The translations under genes and the position numbers were made by a program. Shown here piece after piece: positions 8,622 to 17,722 of a stretch of DNA of 64,000 nucleotides. This stretch comes from Tetragenococcus osmophilus. Its GTDB lineage: Bacteria > Bacillota > Bacilli > Lactobacillales > Enterococcaceae. The stretch lies in NCBI RefSeq assembly GCF_003795125.1, contig NZ_CP027783.1, forward strand, positions 1-64,000, written 5' to 3'. Under the pieces are notes generated by a model that worked only from the letters and a program-made list of their open reading frames with translations, searched no databases and was not told the DNA's origin. Each line of letters opens with the position of its first letter. The first letter of the stretch is position 1.

Positions 8622-8790
8622 CAGTGGAAAGGATCCACATGGGATTGTGCTATTTCCTCCTGTAGTTCTGTCTACGCGTTTAAGCATGCAACCCAGACCG
8701 TTGTTATCATTACCAACACACTATCTGTTTCGACATTTGGACAAGCCTACCTTGAGTAGAAGGTGGAAAAGCAGCTCTTGCCCTTTGTCA
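8622..8790 (+). ncRNA. Predicted IS110 bridge RNA
   Basis: The layout matches the published bridge RNA of IS110-group elements (IS621): a 5' hairpin followed by two stem-loops with internal loops. Here: 5' hairpin GTGGA/TCCAC (8624-8638). First loop: outer arms GGGATTGTGCT (8641-8651) and AGCATGCAACCC (8683-8694), apical stem GTAG/CTAC (8662-8675), with unpaired segments between them. Second loop: outer arms GGACAAG (8739-8745) and GCTCTTGCC (8774-8782), apical stem ACCTT/AAGGT (8749-8764). A TATAAT lies just upstream and the transposase starts 100 bases downstream. Folding was done by eye; guide pairing to target and donor DNA was not tested. Confidence 0.55.
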
Positions 8791-9191
8791 TTATATTCTC
8801 GTAAACGAGGTTGTGATTACACAACGTGTATCTTGGGAAGCCCACAGTATCGAAGCATTTTCCTAATTTTTTTGAAAGGAGGTCCTTCCCGTGAAATTAT
8901 TTGTAGGTATAGACGTTAGCTCAGAAAAACTAGATACATGTTATTTAACCGATGAAATGGTGGTGTTGTTAAATCACACCTATGGCAATGATACCCAAGG
9001 TGCCTGGGAGCTGAAAGAACAGATTCTCTCCTTTCACGAAACCTATTCGTTTGACCAGATTGTGATTGGTATGGAATCTACTTCCATGTATAGCTATCAT
9101 CCAGCGGTAAATTTTCACCAAGATGAACAGCTTCAAGCCATTCACGCCATTACCATCATTGAAAATCCGCATCGAATTAAACAATATATGA

Positions 9192-9967
9192 AAATGTTTG
9201 ATGCGGATAAAACCGACCCGATCGATGCGTTCATGATCGCCGATTACTTGCGGATTCAACGCTATACGAATTCTCCTATCAAAGGAGAAAAATATATGGC
9301 CCTTCAACGATTGACTCGTACACGATATCAAATCGTGCGGCAATTAGTGGAGGTGAAACAACATTTTATCGAAAATCTTTCGTATAAATGCAATACCCTA
9401 AAAAAGGAATTACGTGAAGCCGAAGGTTCCACGACCGTTTTCAGTGCCGCCATCATGGATCTTTTCACCCAAGACTTGTCCTTAGACGACTTGGCGAACC
9501 TGCCTTTGAAAGACTTGGCCGAATGGCTCCAATCCAAAAGGCGCGGCCGCTTTAAAGACCCCGAAGGGTTAGCGAAAACGATCCAACGAGCCGTCCGTAG
9601 TTCCTACCGGCTCGATCAAGTCATGAGCGAATCGATCGATATGATCTTAGGTATCCTTGTGCGTGAAATTCGTTCCTTGGAAAAAGCCGTTAAAGACTGT
9701 AACCAAGGGATTGAAGATCTCGTCCAAACGGTGCCCGAATACCAATGTTTAACCAGTATTCCTGGTGTAGGCCCTGTTTACGCCGCTGGCTTGTTAGCTG
9801 AAATTGGTCAAATCGAACGTTTTCCTGATCAAACCAGTTTAGCTAAGTATGCCGGGCTCACTTGGCCCAAGCATCAGTCAGGACGTCATGAAGCTGAAAA
9901 CACCCCCTTAACGAAAAAAGGCAATCGCTATTTCCGTTACTACTTAATTGAAGCTGCCAATTCTGTC
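9192..9967. repeat. 776-bp tandem repeat, unit 1
   Basis: This unit, within the IS110-family transposase, is repeated immediately downstream with no spacer. I saw no differences between the copies, which points to a recent event. Junction microhomology is a single A, so slippage at a long repeat is not the cause. Confidence 0.93.
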
Positions 9968-10743
9968 AAATGTTTGATGCGGATAAAACCGACCCGATCG
10001 ATGCGTTCATGATCGCCGATTACTTGCGGATTCAACGCTATACGAATTCTCCTATCAAAGGAGAAAAATATATGGCCCTTCAACGATTGACTCGTACACG
10101 ATATCAAATCGTGCGGCAATTAGTGGAGGTGAAACAACATTTTATCGAAAATCTTTCGTATAAATGCAATACCCTAAAAAAGGAATTACGTGAAGCCGAA
10201 GGTTCCACGACCGTTTTCAGTGCCGCCATCATGGATCTTTTCACCCAAGACTTGTCCTTAGACGACTTGGCGAACCTGCCTTTGAAAGACTTGGCCGAAT
10301 GGCTCCAATCCAAAAGGCGCGGCCGCTTTAAAGACCCCGAAGGGTTAGCGAAAACGATCCAACGAGCCGTCCGTAGTTCCTACCGGCTCGATCAAGTCAT
10401 GAGCGAATCGATCGATATGATCTTAGGTATCCTTGTGCGTGAAATTCGTTCCTTGGAAAAAGCCGTTAAAGACTGTAACCAAGGGATTGAAGATCTCGTC
10501 CAAACGGTGCCCGAATACCAATGTTTAACCAGTATTCCTGGTGTAGGCCCTGTTTACGCCGCTGGCTTGTTAGCTGAAATTGGTCAAATCGAACGTTTTC
10601 CTGATCAAACCAGTTTAGCTAAGTATGCCGGGCTCACTTGGCCCAAGCATCAGTCAGGACGTCATGAAGCTGAAAACACCCCCTTAACGAAAAAAGGCAA
10701 TCGCTATTTCCGTTACTACTTAATTGAAGCTGCCAATTCTGTC
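9968..10743. repeat. 776-bp tandem repeat, unit 2
   Basis: Second copy of 9192-9967. It begins AAATGTTTGATGCGG right after ...CCAATTCTGTC and then runs on into the true transposase C-terminus. Confidence 0.93.
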
Positions 10744-10931
10744 AGTCGACATTTGCCCGAATATCAAGCCTTTTATCGTAAAAAGTATCAAGAAACACCG
10801 AAACATCAACACAAAAGAGCCCTCGTTTTAACTGCAAGAAAATTTGTGCGCTTGGTGGATACGCTACTACGGAACCACCAACTCTATACGCCACCTAGGA
10901 GCGTGATAGAAAAATAACGAAAAAGTTATTT

Positions 10932-11002
10932 GCGCATTGCTAGGGAAACAGCCTATGAAAACGCTTGATTTGCATAGGCCTAGTTCAGTGCGCCTATTTT
11001 TT
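10932..11002 (+). terminator. Structured 3' end of the IS110-family element
   Basis: Outer arms GCGCATTGCTAGG and CCTAGTTCAGTGCGC (10932-10944, 10979-10993) enclose an inner stem GCCTATG/CATAGGC, and a run of six T follows at 10997-11002. This works as a strong terminator for the transposase. A further inverted repeat, TAGTGGTA...TACCACTA (11002-11052), follows and may mark the right end. Confidence 0.6.
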
Positions 11003-11114
11003 AGTGGTAGAGTAACAATAAATTCATTTTTTATCTTGACTCTTTACCACTATGCTTAAATTCTCTTCCTATGAACTCGTTTTGATTTTATCATAATTTA
11101 ATTTTGAAAGCTTG

Positions 11115-11948
11115 TTATATTATAAACTGATTTTTGCCCCTAGTGGGATCATAATCTTTTAGCTGTGCATTTCTTTGACGTCGCCAGAGTAAAAAAGCCC
11201 AGCTAGCCAAAAATAAGACAAGCGAAAGAAGTTGGGAGATACGAATAGAACTAAATAAATATAAACTATCCGTACGCAGTCCTTCAATAAAAAAGCGTCC
11301 AAAACTATACCAAATCACATAGCTTAAAGCCACTTCACCTTCTTTAAACAAGCCTTTTTTTCTACGTAATAACAACAATAAAATAAACCCTAGTATACTC
11401 CAAACCGATTCATATAGAAAAGTTGGCTGGCGATAAGCCCCTTCAATATAAACGTTATTAATAATAAAATCTGGAATATATAAGTTTTCTAAGAAACTTC
11501 TTGTTGTTATTGGTCCATAGGCTTCTTGGTTTACAAAATTTCCCCATCGTCCAATCGCTTGAGCGATGAGGACACTTGGCGCCGCGATATCTAAAAATCG
11601 CCATGTCGGAATAAAATTTCTTTGACAAAAGAAAAGTAGCCACAGACCTCCTGCGATTAGCCCACCATATATCGCTAATCCTCCAGAACGTAAATTAAAT
11701 ATTTGAATTGGATCGTTCAAGTAAGGTTCAAAATTAAACAAAACATAATAAAGACGCGCACCGATAAAAGCAATTGGTAAACCAGCTAACATAAAGTCAG
11801 ACACATCGTCTTCTTTTAACCCAACACGCTCGGCTTCTCTAGCACTTAACCACATAGCCACAATAACGCCTGATACAATGATAATGGCGTACCAATAAAT
11901 ATCAATACCAAAAATTTCAAATGCCGTTCGGCTAATTCCTTCTGTCAT
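11115..11948 (-). CDS. lgt: Prolipoprotein diacylglyceryl transferase
   Basis: Membrane enzyme that moves a diacylglyceryl group from phosphatidylglycerol to the lipobox cysteine of prelipoproteins. The 277 residues form about seven membrane helices. Family motifs: GGLAIYGGLIAG, and the signature around IGRWGNFVNQEAYG with its essential Arg and Asn. The C-terminal helix is followed by a short basic tail. It starts 15 bases after hprK, and the two are clearly one operon. Its natural downstream partner gpsA is now beyond the IS110-family element. Substrates in this window include the two PstS lipoproteins. Confidence 0.97.
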   Translation of the reverse strand: MTEGISRTAFEIFGIDIYWYAIIIVSGVIVAMWLSAREAERVGLKEDDVSDFMLAGLPIAFIGARLYYVLFNFEPYLNDPIQIFNLRSGGLAIYGGLIAGGLWLLFFCQRNFIPTWRFLDIAAPSVLIAQAIGRWGNFVNQEAYGPITTRSFLENLYIPDFIINNVYIEGAYRQPTFLYESVWSILGFILLLLLRRKKGLFKEGEVALSYVIWYSFGRFFIEGLRTDSLYLFSSIRISQLLSLVLFLASWAFLLWRRQRNAQLKDYDPTRGKNQFII

Positions 11949-11963
11949 TACCTTTCCTCTTTT

Positions 11964-12899
11964 CTATAAATCAGAATTTTCTTCAATCAGACGTGTCAAT
12001 CTATCTTCAAAGGATTTTGTTGCATCATATCCCATTGTTTTAGCACGAAAGTTCATTGCTGCTACTTCAATAATAATTGAAAGGTTTCTTCCAGTTTTTA
12101 CAGGGATTTTAACTTGTGGTATATCCACACCATTTAATTCTACTGTTTCATCAGAAGTCCCTAAACGATCATATTTTTTATCTTTTTCCCAGCTTTCTAA
12201 ATAAACAGCCAATTGGATTTGCATCTTCCCCCGTACCGCACTGGCGCCAAATAAATGCATAACATCGATAATGCCGATGCCCCGAATTTCAATCAAATGT
12301 TCTAAAATTTGTGGTGGTTCACCAATCAAAGTTAATTCGTCTTGTTTATATATATCCACTCGATCATCTGCGATCAAACGATGGCCTCTTTTAATCAATT
12401 CGAGTGCTGTTTCGCTCTTTCCAATGCCACTATCTCCTTGCAGCAATACACCTAAACCATATACATCTACTAAAACACCATGCACATTTTCTCGCGCAGC
12501 TAAACGTCCATCTAAAAAGCTGGAAATCTGCCCTGACAAACGAGAAGTAGTGATTTTAGAACGTAAGATAGGTAATTGGTTCTCAGCGCAAGTCTTGAAC
12601 ATTTCTTCAGGTATTTCCAGTCCTCTTGAAATAATAAAAGCTGGAGTGTCTTCTTCACATAAACGACGCATAATCATCAAACGTTCTTCAGACATCATTC
12701 GTCGCGCAAAAGTTATTTCTTTACTACCGAACAGCTGCAAGCGATCATGCGAATAATAATTAAAATAGCCTGTTAACTCAAGGCCCGGACGAGAAACATC
12801 TCCAGTGATAATTTCGCGCGATAAGGCTTTTTCATCTCCACTTACGATTTCTAAGTCTAAAGCCTTTGCTAATTCGCCTACTTTTACAGTTTCTGCCAT
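11964..12899 (-). CDS. hprK: HPr kinase/phosphorylase
   Basis: Bifunctional enzyme that phosphorylates HPr on Ser46 when fructose-1,6-bisphosphate is high and dephosphorylates it when phosphate is high, controlling CcpA-mediated catabolite repression. The 311 residues have an N-terminal domain of about 130 and a kinase domain with the P-loop GDSGIGKSETAL at about 154-165, LIADDRVDIYK, and EIRGIGIIDVMHLFGASAV, the HPrK signature. Normal length. It is the first gene of the hprK-lgt pair; in relatives gpsA and galU follow. A hairpin just upstream probably ended an older neighbouring transcript. Confidence 0.97.
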   Translation of the reverse strand: MAETVKVGELAKALDLEIVSGDEKALSREIITGDVSRPGLELTGYFNYYSHDRLQLFGSKEITFARRMMSEERLMIMRRLCEEDTPAFIISRGLEIPEEMFKTCAENQLPILRSKITTSRLSGQISSFLDGRLAARENVHGVLVDVYGLGVLLQGDSGIGKSETALELIKRGHRLIADDRVDIYKQDELTLIGEPPQILEHLIEIRGIGIIDVMHLFGASAVRGKMQIQLAVYLESWEKDKKYDRLGTSDETVELNGVDIPQVKIPVKTGRNLSIIIEVAAMNFRAKTMGYDATKSFEDRLTRLIEENSDL

Positions 12900-12956
12900 T
12901 TAGCTTCCTCTTTTCTAGCCTTATTTTCTTTTTTATTTTATCATTGAAAGCAAAAA

Positions 12957-12984
12957 GATACTAGAAAAAAAAAATTCTAGTATC
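12957..12984. terminator. Perfect inverted repeat upstream of hprK
   Basis: GATACTAGAA (12957-12966) and TTCTAGTATC (12975-12984) pair perfectly around eight bases. On the minus strand TTTTTG follows, so it can stop transcription entering hprK from upstream. It lies right after the stop of the remnant ORF at 12988-13083. Confidence 0.6.
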
Positions 12985-12987
12985 CTT

Positions 12988-13083
12988 TTATACAAAGAAA
13001 TTCTTATTAATTTGAATCATTGTTGTTGCAGATAATCCAGCAATCCCCATAAAGAATCGATTCCCTGACAAAAAATAAATGAT
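12988..13083 (-). pseudogene. Possible 3' remnant of a lost gene
   Basis: An open stretch of about 31 codons on the minus strand reads like a protein C-terminus (RFFMGIAGLSATTMIQIN and a few residues more) and ends in TAA four bases before a hairpin terminator. No start site or upstream continuation is present. The family is not recognised. It may be chance; the adjoining terminator is the main argument. The remaining 200 bases up to 13299 hold only the AT-rich upstream region of the next gene. Confidence 0.35.
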
Positions 13084-13299
13084 TTAGAAAACGTAAAGTG
13101 GTGAAATTTTGGTTAAAAAGTTCTAAATGAAAATATCGAGGCGTTTGTTAACTTAAACATTGCCTAACTCATGAAAAAAGAAGAGCGATAAGTAAAAATG
13201 AAATGAACTAAGTCATCTCAAAAAGGATTAAAGATAGTGTTATAAATAACTCCGTTGTTGTATACTGAGATTAATTATAAAGAAAGTGGTGGATAACAA

Positions 13300-14217
13300 A
13301 TGGAGACGAAAAAAATAAACCAAAATAAGAAAATTGGATTAACACTGTTGCTCATTTTCGTAGGAGTTTATTTGTTTAGTATCACTTGGTTTTTTGAATC
13401 AAATTTTCTTCTACAAGGAGTCCTTGTTGGAACTGCAAATATAGCTACCACAGTAGGTATTATTGGCCCATTTGTTTGGTTAATTAACCGAAAAAAGGAG
13501 AAAAAAGAAGCCAGACGATCCTATTCTATACTCGGGGTTGCTATGCTGATTTTTCTTATTCATACGGTATTCATTCGTTCTGGTACGCCTTTAAATAATT
13601 TCTTTCAATTAGAGTGGAATTGAATAGGAAAGTTACCTGCTTTTATGATCGGATTAGCAACGATCGCTTTATGGCCTGGGATGACCTGGGAAAGCATTGG
13701 GTTCAAAATGCCAAAAAGAGAATCCTGGAAAGATACAATACAGTTTCTCTTTAATGCAGTTATTATTCTGCTGGTGGCATCAATTGTACTGATTGTTTTC
13801 TTTGATCAAAGCGCAATTGACCTTACCCTTGACCAAAGATCAGCGACCAGAACATTCGAAACGTTCCTTTATTATCTCGTCGTGCCGGCTTTAGAGGAAG
13901 AGCTCGTTTTTCGTGGACTGCTATGGATACTTATTGCCAAAGCATTGCCTAGAAAAGAAAATATAACGGGTAAAAACTATAACTGGAACTTTATCGTTAC
14001 TACGTTTATGTTTGCAACAATTCATGACATCCTATTTGATGCTCAGCTAAATTTTGTGTTTGATCCACTCATGATTATTCTAACAGGTCTAGGAGGAGCA
14101 TATTTTGGAATAATTAGAGAAAAGTCAGATAGTTTGTTCCCATCAATGATTATGCACAATGGCTTTCATCTAGTCACCTTTCTTGTACCAGGGTTAGTCC
14201 AACTGCTTTTGACTTAG
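13300..14217 (+). pseudogene. CPBP (Abi) intramembrane metalloprotease, in-frame stop
   Basis: CPBP-family glutamic-type membrane protease, a family that includes bacteriocin self-immunity proteins and CAAX prenyl proteases. Two ORFs (13300-13623 and 13645-14217) are in the same frame and separated by one TGA at 13621-13623 plus seven sense codons, so a single nonsense change splits a 305-codon gene. The second half has all three motifs: EEELVFRG, FATIHD and HNGFH, with membrane helices around them. A good ribosome site (AAAGTGGTGG) precedes the first ATG. The second ATG at 13645 has no clear ribosome site. A split functional pair or readthrough is possible but less likely than decay. Confidence 0.8.
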
Positions 14218-14423
14218 ACTGAACAAACCCTCATGCTGTACAGTGGTTCACAAAAGTAGACTTAGAGCTCTTGACTTGTTTTGCTTTGAAATAAGCAAAA
14301 CAGCGGACAAAGCTATTTTACTAAGAAGCTGTGATGTAAGTTCTTTGGGTAATAAAATTAAGCAGATATTTTTAGGCCGACCACATTTTGTGTGATTAGG
14401 TTTTTTGTAATAGTTCTTTTCTT
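14218..14423. other. Intergenic stretch before the IS30-family element
   Basis: No ORF, RNA or clear repeat was seen. The last 13 bases, TAGTTCTTTTCTT (14411-14423), recur at 17907-17919 and bracket the IS30-family element. Confidence 0.6.
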
Positions 14424-14559
14424 GCTGGATTTTATAATGAAGTTAGCCACCTGGCTAACATATAAAAAACGCCATGTGAATTTCATGTTATATTGAAGTT
14501 ACCACTAACTCTCAATAGACAGGATGAATTCACATGACGCACTCTAACCATACCACATC

Positions 14560-14706
14560 AGCACGTAAGGGAAAACACTTATCTTATTCAGAGCGGTCTC
14601 AAATCGCTATTTTAAAGCAAGAAAACTATTCCAATCGTCGGATTGCTAGTGTTTTAGAACGTGCTCCACAAACAATCAATAATGAGGTGAAGCGCGGAAC
14701 GGTCAC
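14560..14706. repeat. 147-bp direct repeat, left copy, flanking IS1634-like copy 2
   Basis: Same as 16666-16812. It brackets the element exactly and is therefore a second long target duplication, of a different length from the 330 bp at copy 1. Confidence 0.92.
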
Positions 14707-14850
14707 GGGGATTTGACACTTCATTTTTAGCATGCTTCATTAAAAGCCTATCAAACAGGCTTTTTTTTATGATTTTTTTGTCAAGTTTTTAATTTTATTT
14801 GTAGCAATATGTAGTAATGTATGGTATAATGAAGAAAAGAAGGTGATGGA

Positions 14851-16587
14851 ATGCGCGTCCAAGTATCAAAATCCAAAAATTCGGAGTCGCTCTATATCTC
14901 AAAAGCCGTTCGTATCGATGGCAAGAGTACGTCGAAAGTGGTGGAAAGATTAGGAACCCTCGAAGAAGTGAAGCAAAAGGCCCAAGGACAAGATCCCTAT
15001 GAATGGGCTCGTGAACGCGCTAAGGTACTGACCGAACAAGAAAAAAATCAAGCTCGCGAGGTTTTAGTGAAGTTTTCTCCTCATAAGCAGATTTCAGCGA
15101 ATCAACAGGTCTCTTTCAATGGCGGTTATCTTTTCCTGCAACAATTGTATTACCAACTCGGACTGGATAAAATTTGCGCTACCATTCAAAGCCAATATAA
15201 AACGACTTTTGATCTCAACGCCGTGCTTTCTCAACTAATTTATTCGCGTATTCTTTTCCCTGGTTCGAAACAACAAGCGTTTCATAAAAAAGACAAATAC
15301 CTTGAGTCGCCGTCTCTAGACCTCCAACATTTTTATCGTGCGTTAGAAATCCTAGCCAAAGAAAACGACCTAATTCAAGCACAACTTTATAAAAACAGCC
15401 GCAAAGTGGTCGATCGTAACACCCAAATTCTTTATTATGACTGTACGAATTTCTTCTTTGAAATTGAGCAAGAAGATCCCTTTCGAAAATACGGCAAGTC
15501 GAAAGAAAATCGCCCCAACCCAATTGTTCAGATGGGCTTATTTATCGATGGCAACGGCGTTCCCCTGGCTTTTGACTTAAGCAGTGGCAACACCAATGAA
15601 CAAGGGACGTTAAAACCGTTGGAAAAGAAAATCTTGCAAGATTTCTCCCTTTCGAAAATGGTGATTTGTACAGACGCGGGGTTATCCTCGACCGAAAACC
15701 GAAAATTCAACAACGTTCAAAATCGAGCCTTTATCACCACGCAGTCGGTCAAAAAATTGAAAAAGCATTTGAAAGATTGGGCCTTAGGACAGACCGGATG
15801 GAAAATTGTAGGCGATTCTTCTTCGAAAGAATATACGCTAAGAGAAGTAGACGCCTTAGGCGCTAAAAAGCAGACCTTTTTTAAAGAACGTTGGATTCAT
15901 GAAGACGGCTTAGAACAACGCATGATCGTTTCCTATTCTTTAAAATATAAAGAATACCAAGAAAAAATACGTCAACGACAAGTCGAACGCGCGGAAAAAC
16001 TCATTCAGTCCGGACAGAAATTACCCAAAAAGAAAAATTCCAACGACGTCAAACGTTTTATCAAACGAACATCGGTCACCCAAGAAGGAGAAAAAGCGGA
16101 AAAAGACGTGTTATCACTCGACACGTCTGTCATCGAAGAAGAAGCACGCTATGATGGGTTTTATGCCGTTTGTACGAATTTGAACGATCCCGTGGAAAAG
16201 ATCATTCAAGTGAACCACCAACGATGGGAAATCGAAGAAACCTTTCGCATCATGAAAAGTGAATTTGATGCTCGGCCCGTTTATCTCAGTCGAGAAGATC
16301 GTATCCGTGCGCATTTCATTACTTGTTTTATGGCCATGATGATTTTTCGTCTCTTAGAAAAACGCTTAGATTCGCCGGATAGCTATTGTGAAATCATTGA
16401 AACGTTAAGAGAAATGAACTTTTATCAAATTACAGGCGAAGGCGTTATTCCGACTTATACGAGAACCGATCTCACCGATCGACTCCATGAGCAAGCCGGC
16501 TTTCGAACCGATTATCAAATTTTGCCGCAAAAAAGTTTGAAAAAAATTTTTAAGCAAACCAAATCGGGAAATATTACTACATTTTGA
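14851..16587 (+). CDS. IS1634-family transposase (intact)
   Basis: DDE-type transposase of 578 residues, full length for the family. The N-terminus (RVQVSKSKNSESLYISK, then KSTSKVVERLG) is the conserved DNA-binding start. The catalytic core shows YYDCTNFFFE (first Asp), GKSKENRPNPIVQMGL, ICTDAGLSSTEN (second Asp) and HQRWEIEETFRIMKSEF (Glu). The start has AAGGTGATGG just upstream. This copy could mobilise itself and the defective copy at 4337-6296. Confidence 0.95.
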   Translation: MRVQVSKSKNSESLYISKAVRIDGKSTSKVVERLGTLEEVKQKAQGQDPYEWARERAKVLTEQEKNQAREVLVKFSPHKQISANQQVSFNGGYLFLQQLYYQLGLDKICATIQSQYKTTFDLNAVLSQLIYSRILFPGSKQQAFHKKDKYLESPSLDLQHFYRALEILAKENDLIQAQLYKNSRKVVDRNTQILYYDCTNFFFEIEQEDPFRKYGKSKENRPNPIVQMGLFIDGNGVPLAFDLSSGNTNEQGTLKPLEKKILQDFSLSKMVICTDAGLSSTENRKFNNVQNRAFITTQSVKKLKKHLKDWALGQTGWKIVGDSSSKEYTLREVDALGAKKQTFFKERWIHEDGLEQRMIVSYSLKYKEYQEKIRQRQVERAEKLIQSGQKLPKKKNSNDVKRFIKRTSVTQEGEKAEKDVLSLDTSVIEEEARYDGFYAVCTNLNDPVEKIIQVNHQRWEIEETFRIMKSEFDARPVYLSREDRIRAHFITCFMAMMIFRLLEKRLDSPDSYCEIIETLREMNFYQITGEGVIPTYTRTDLTDRLHEQAGFRTDYQILPQKSLKKIFKQTKSGNITTF

Positions 16588-16601
16588 AACCTACGATAAA
16601 A

Positions 16602-16643
16602 GGCTTAAACCCTTGATAAAATAAGGGTCTAAGTCTTTTTTTC
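16602..16643 (+). terminator. Terminator of the IS1634-like transposase
   Basis: GGCTTAAACCCTT and AAGGGTCTAAGTC pair (two non-Watson-Crick positions) and a run of T follows. The same hairpin ends copy 1 at about 6233-6274. Confidence 0.75.
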
Positions 16644-16665
16644 TATTATAAGTGTTAAATTCAGG

Positions 16666-16812
16666 AGCACGTAAGGGAAAACACTTATCTTATTCAGAGC
16701 GGTCTCAAATCGCTATTTTAAAGCAAGAAAACTATTCCAATCGTCGGATTGCTAGTGTTTTAGAACGTGCTCCACAAACAATCAATAATGAGGTGAAGCG
16801 CGGAACGGTCAC
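16666..16812. repeat. 147-bp direct repeat, right copy
   Basis: Same as 14560-14706, encoding the helix-turn-helix part of the IS30-family transposase. Confidence 0.92.
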
Positions 16813-17722
16813 ACAACTTAAACGCCAAAAGCAAAAAGGAAAGGTCTATGATTACTATACTGAAGCTTATGACGCTGATGCTGGACAAGCAGCTTATGAC
16901 AGACATCGTTTAAACTGTGGCCGACGGCCAAAATGGGCGGATATAGATACCTTTATAGAATGGGCCGATGATAAGATGTTGCTTGATAAATGGTCCCCTG
17001 ATGCCGTGACTGGTTTTGCGTTAGAGCATGAGTTGTTTGATCGTGCCATTATTCCTAGTACAACAACACTTTACAATTGGATAGATAAAGGAATCATGCG
17101 AACAACGAACCTTGATCTTTTAGAAAAGCTCTCTCGTAAACCAAAAGTGTCCTCTCTGAAGAAACGCCCAAATAAACGTATTCTCGGGCAATCGATAGAC
17201 AAACGGCCTAAAGAAATTGATAGCCGTGAAACTTTTGGTCACTGGGAAATCGACACAGTCGTTGGTAATAAGGAGAAGACCGATGCCGTACTACTAACAT
17301 TAGTTGAACGACAAACCCGCTTTGAAGTTATTATGAAGGTAAACGGTAAAGATCAATATTCAGTGGACGAAGCCATTTATTCTCTTCAAGAACGCGCTGG
17401 AGATGACTTTTCTACTATGTTTAAGACGATTACTTCAGATAATGGATCTGAATTTGCAGGTCTACATGAAGCGTTAAAGGATACCCTGGATGTTTATTTT
17501 AGCCATCCTTATGCATCATTTGAGCGAGGAACGAGTGAGAATCAGCATAAATTCATTCGTCGCTTCATTCCGAAAGGAAAGTCGATGGGTCAAGTTTTAG
17601 AATCACAATGCTTACGTATACAACAATGGATGAACGATTATCCCAGAAAAATATTGGATTATAAAACACCTCATGAGTGTTTCGTCAATGCCTTACGATT
17701 AGAAAAGCAAGTGGCTTAACCC

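Larger units (their letters stand above)
8891..10917 (+). pseudogene. IS110-family transposase disrupted by tandem duplication
   Basis: DEDD (RuvC-like) recombinase that, with a bridge RNA, joins element and target DNA. The N-terminal catalytic part starts LFVGIDVSSEKLD and continues with the GMEST glutamate and DADKTDPIDAFMIADYL. The C-terminal Tnp_20 part has LTSIPGVGPVYAAGLLAEIG and LAKYAGLTWPKHQSG. Bases 9192-9967 are repeated head to tail as 9968-10743; 776 is not a multiple of three, so the frame breaks at the junction and stops at 10012. Removing one copy restores an ORF of 416 residues. A strong ribosome site (AAAGGAGG) precedes the start. The encoded second half alone lacks the first catalytic Asp. 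Confidence 0.92.
8500..11060 (+). mobile_element. IS110-family element with internal tandem duplication (ends approximate)
   Basis: The unit comprises a long structured left non-coding region, a DEDD transposase and a shorter right non-coding region. It is inserted between lgt and gpsA, which are adjacent in related genomes. IS110-family elements have no terminal inverted repeats and leave little or no target duplication, so the ends cannot be placed by eye. I give the limits where the sequence stops looking like gpsA leader and lgt trailer. Without the 776-bp duplication the element would be about 1.8 kb. Confidence 0.8.
14707..16665 (+). mobile_element. IS1634-family insertion sequence, copy 2 (intact)
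   Basis: The element is 1959 bp with the same ends as copy 1 (GGGGATTTGACACTT ... AAGTGTTAAATTCAGG). It appears identical to copy 1 apart from one A in a homopolymer. It carries a full-length transposase, a TATAAT box about 24 bases before the start, a terminator-like hairpin at its left end and a terminator at 16602-16643. It is inserted in the IS30-family transposase gene. Confidence 0.95.
14534..17719 (+). pseudogene. IS30-family transposase, split by IS insertion
   Basis: DDE transposase whose first 57 codons (14534-14706) are followed by the inserted IS1634-like element. The reading frame resumes at 16813 after the repeated 147 bp, and joined it would encode 359 residues. The N-terminal helix-turn-helix has KGKHLSYSERSQIAILKQ and RRIASVLERAPQTINNEV. 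The integrase core has HWEIDTVVGNKEKT (first Asp), ITSDNGSEFAG (second Asp) and FERGTSENQHKFIRRFIPKG (Glu). Because of the duplication, the downstream part alone (16652-17719) is a 355-residue ORF starting inside the IS end, missing only the first dozen residues. Weak activity from that ORF is conceivable. Confidence 0.9.

Noticed and set aside
8410-8919. Several small ORFs on both strands upstream of the IS110-family transposase
   Set aside because: They overlap each other and the structured non-coding region; no ribosome sites and no protein-like composition.
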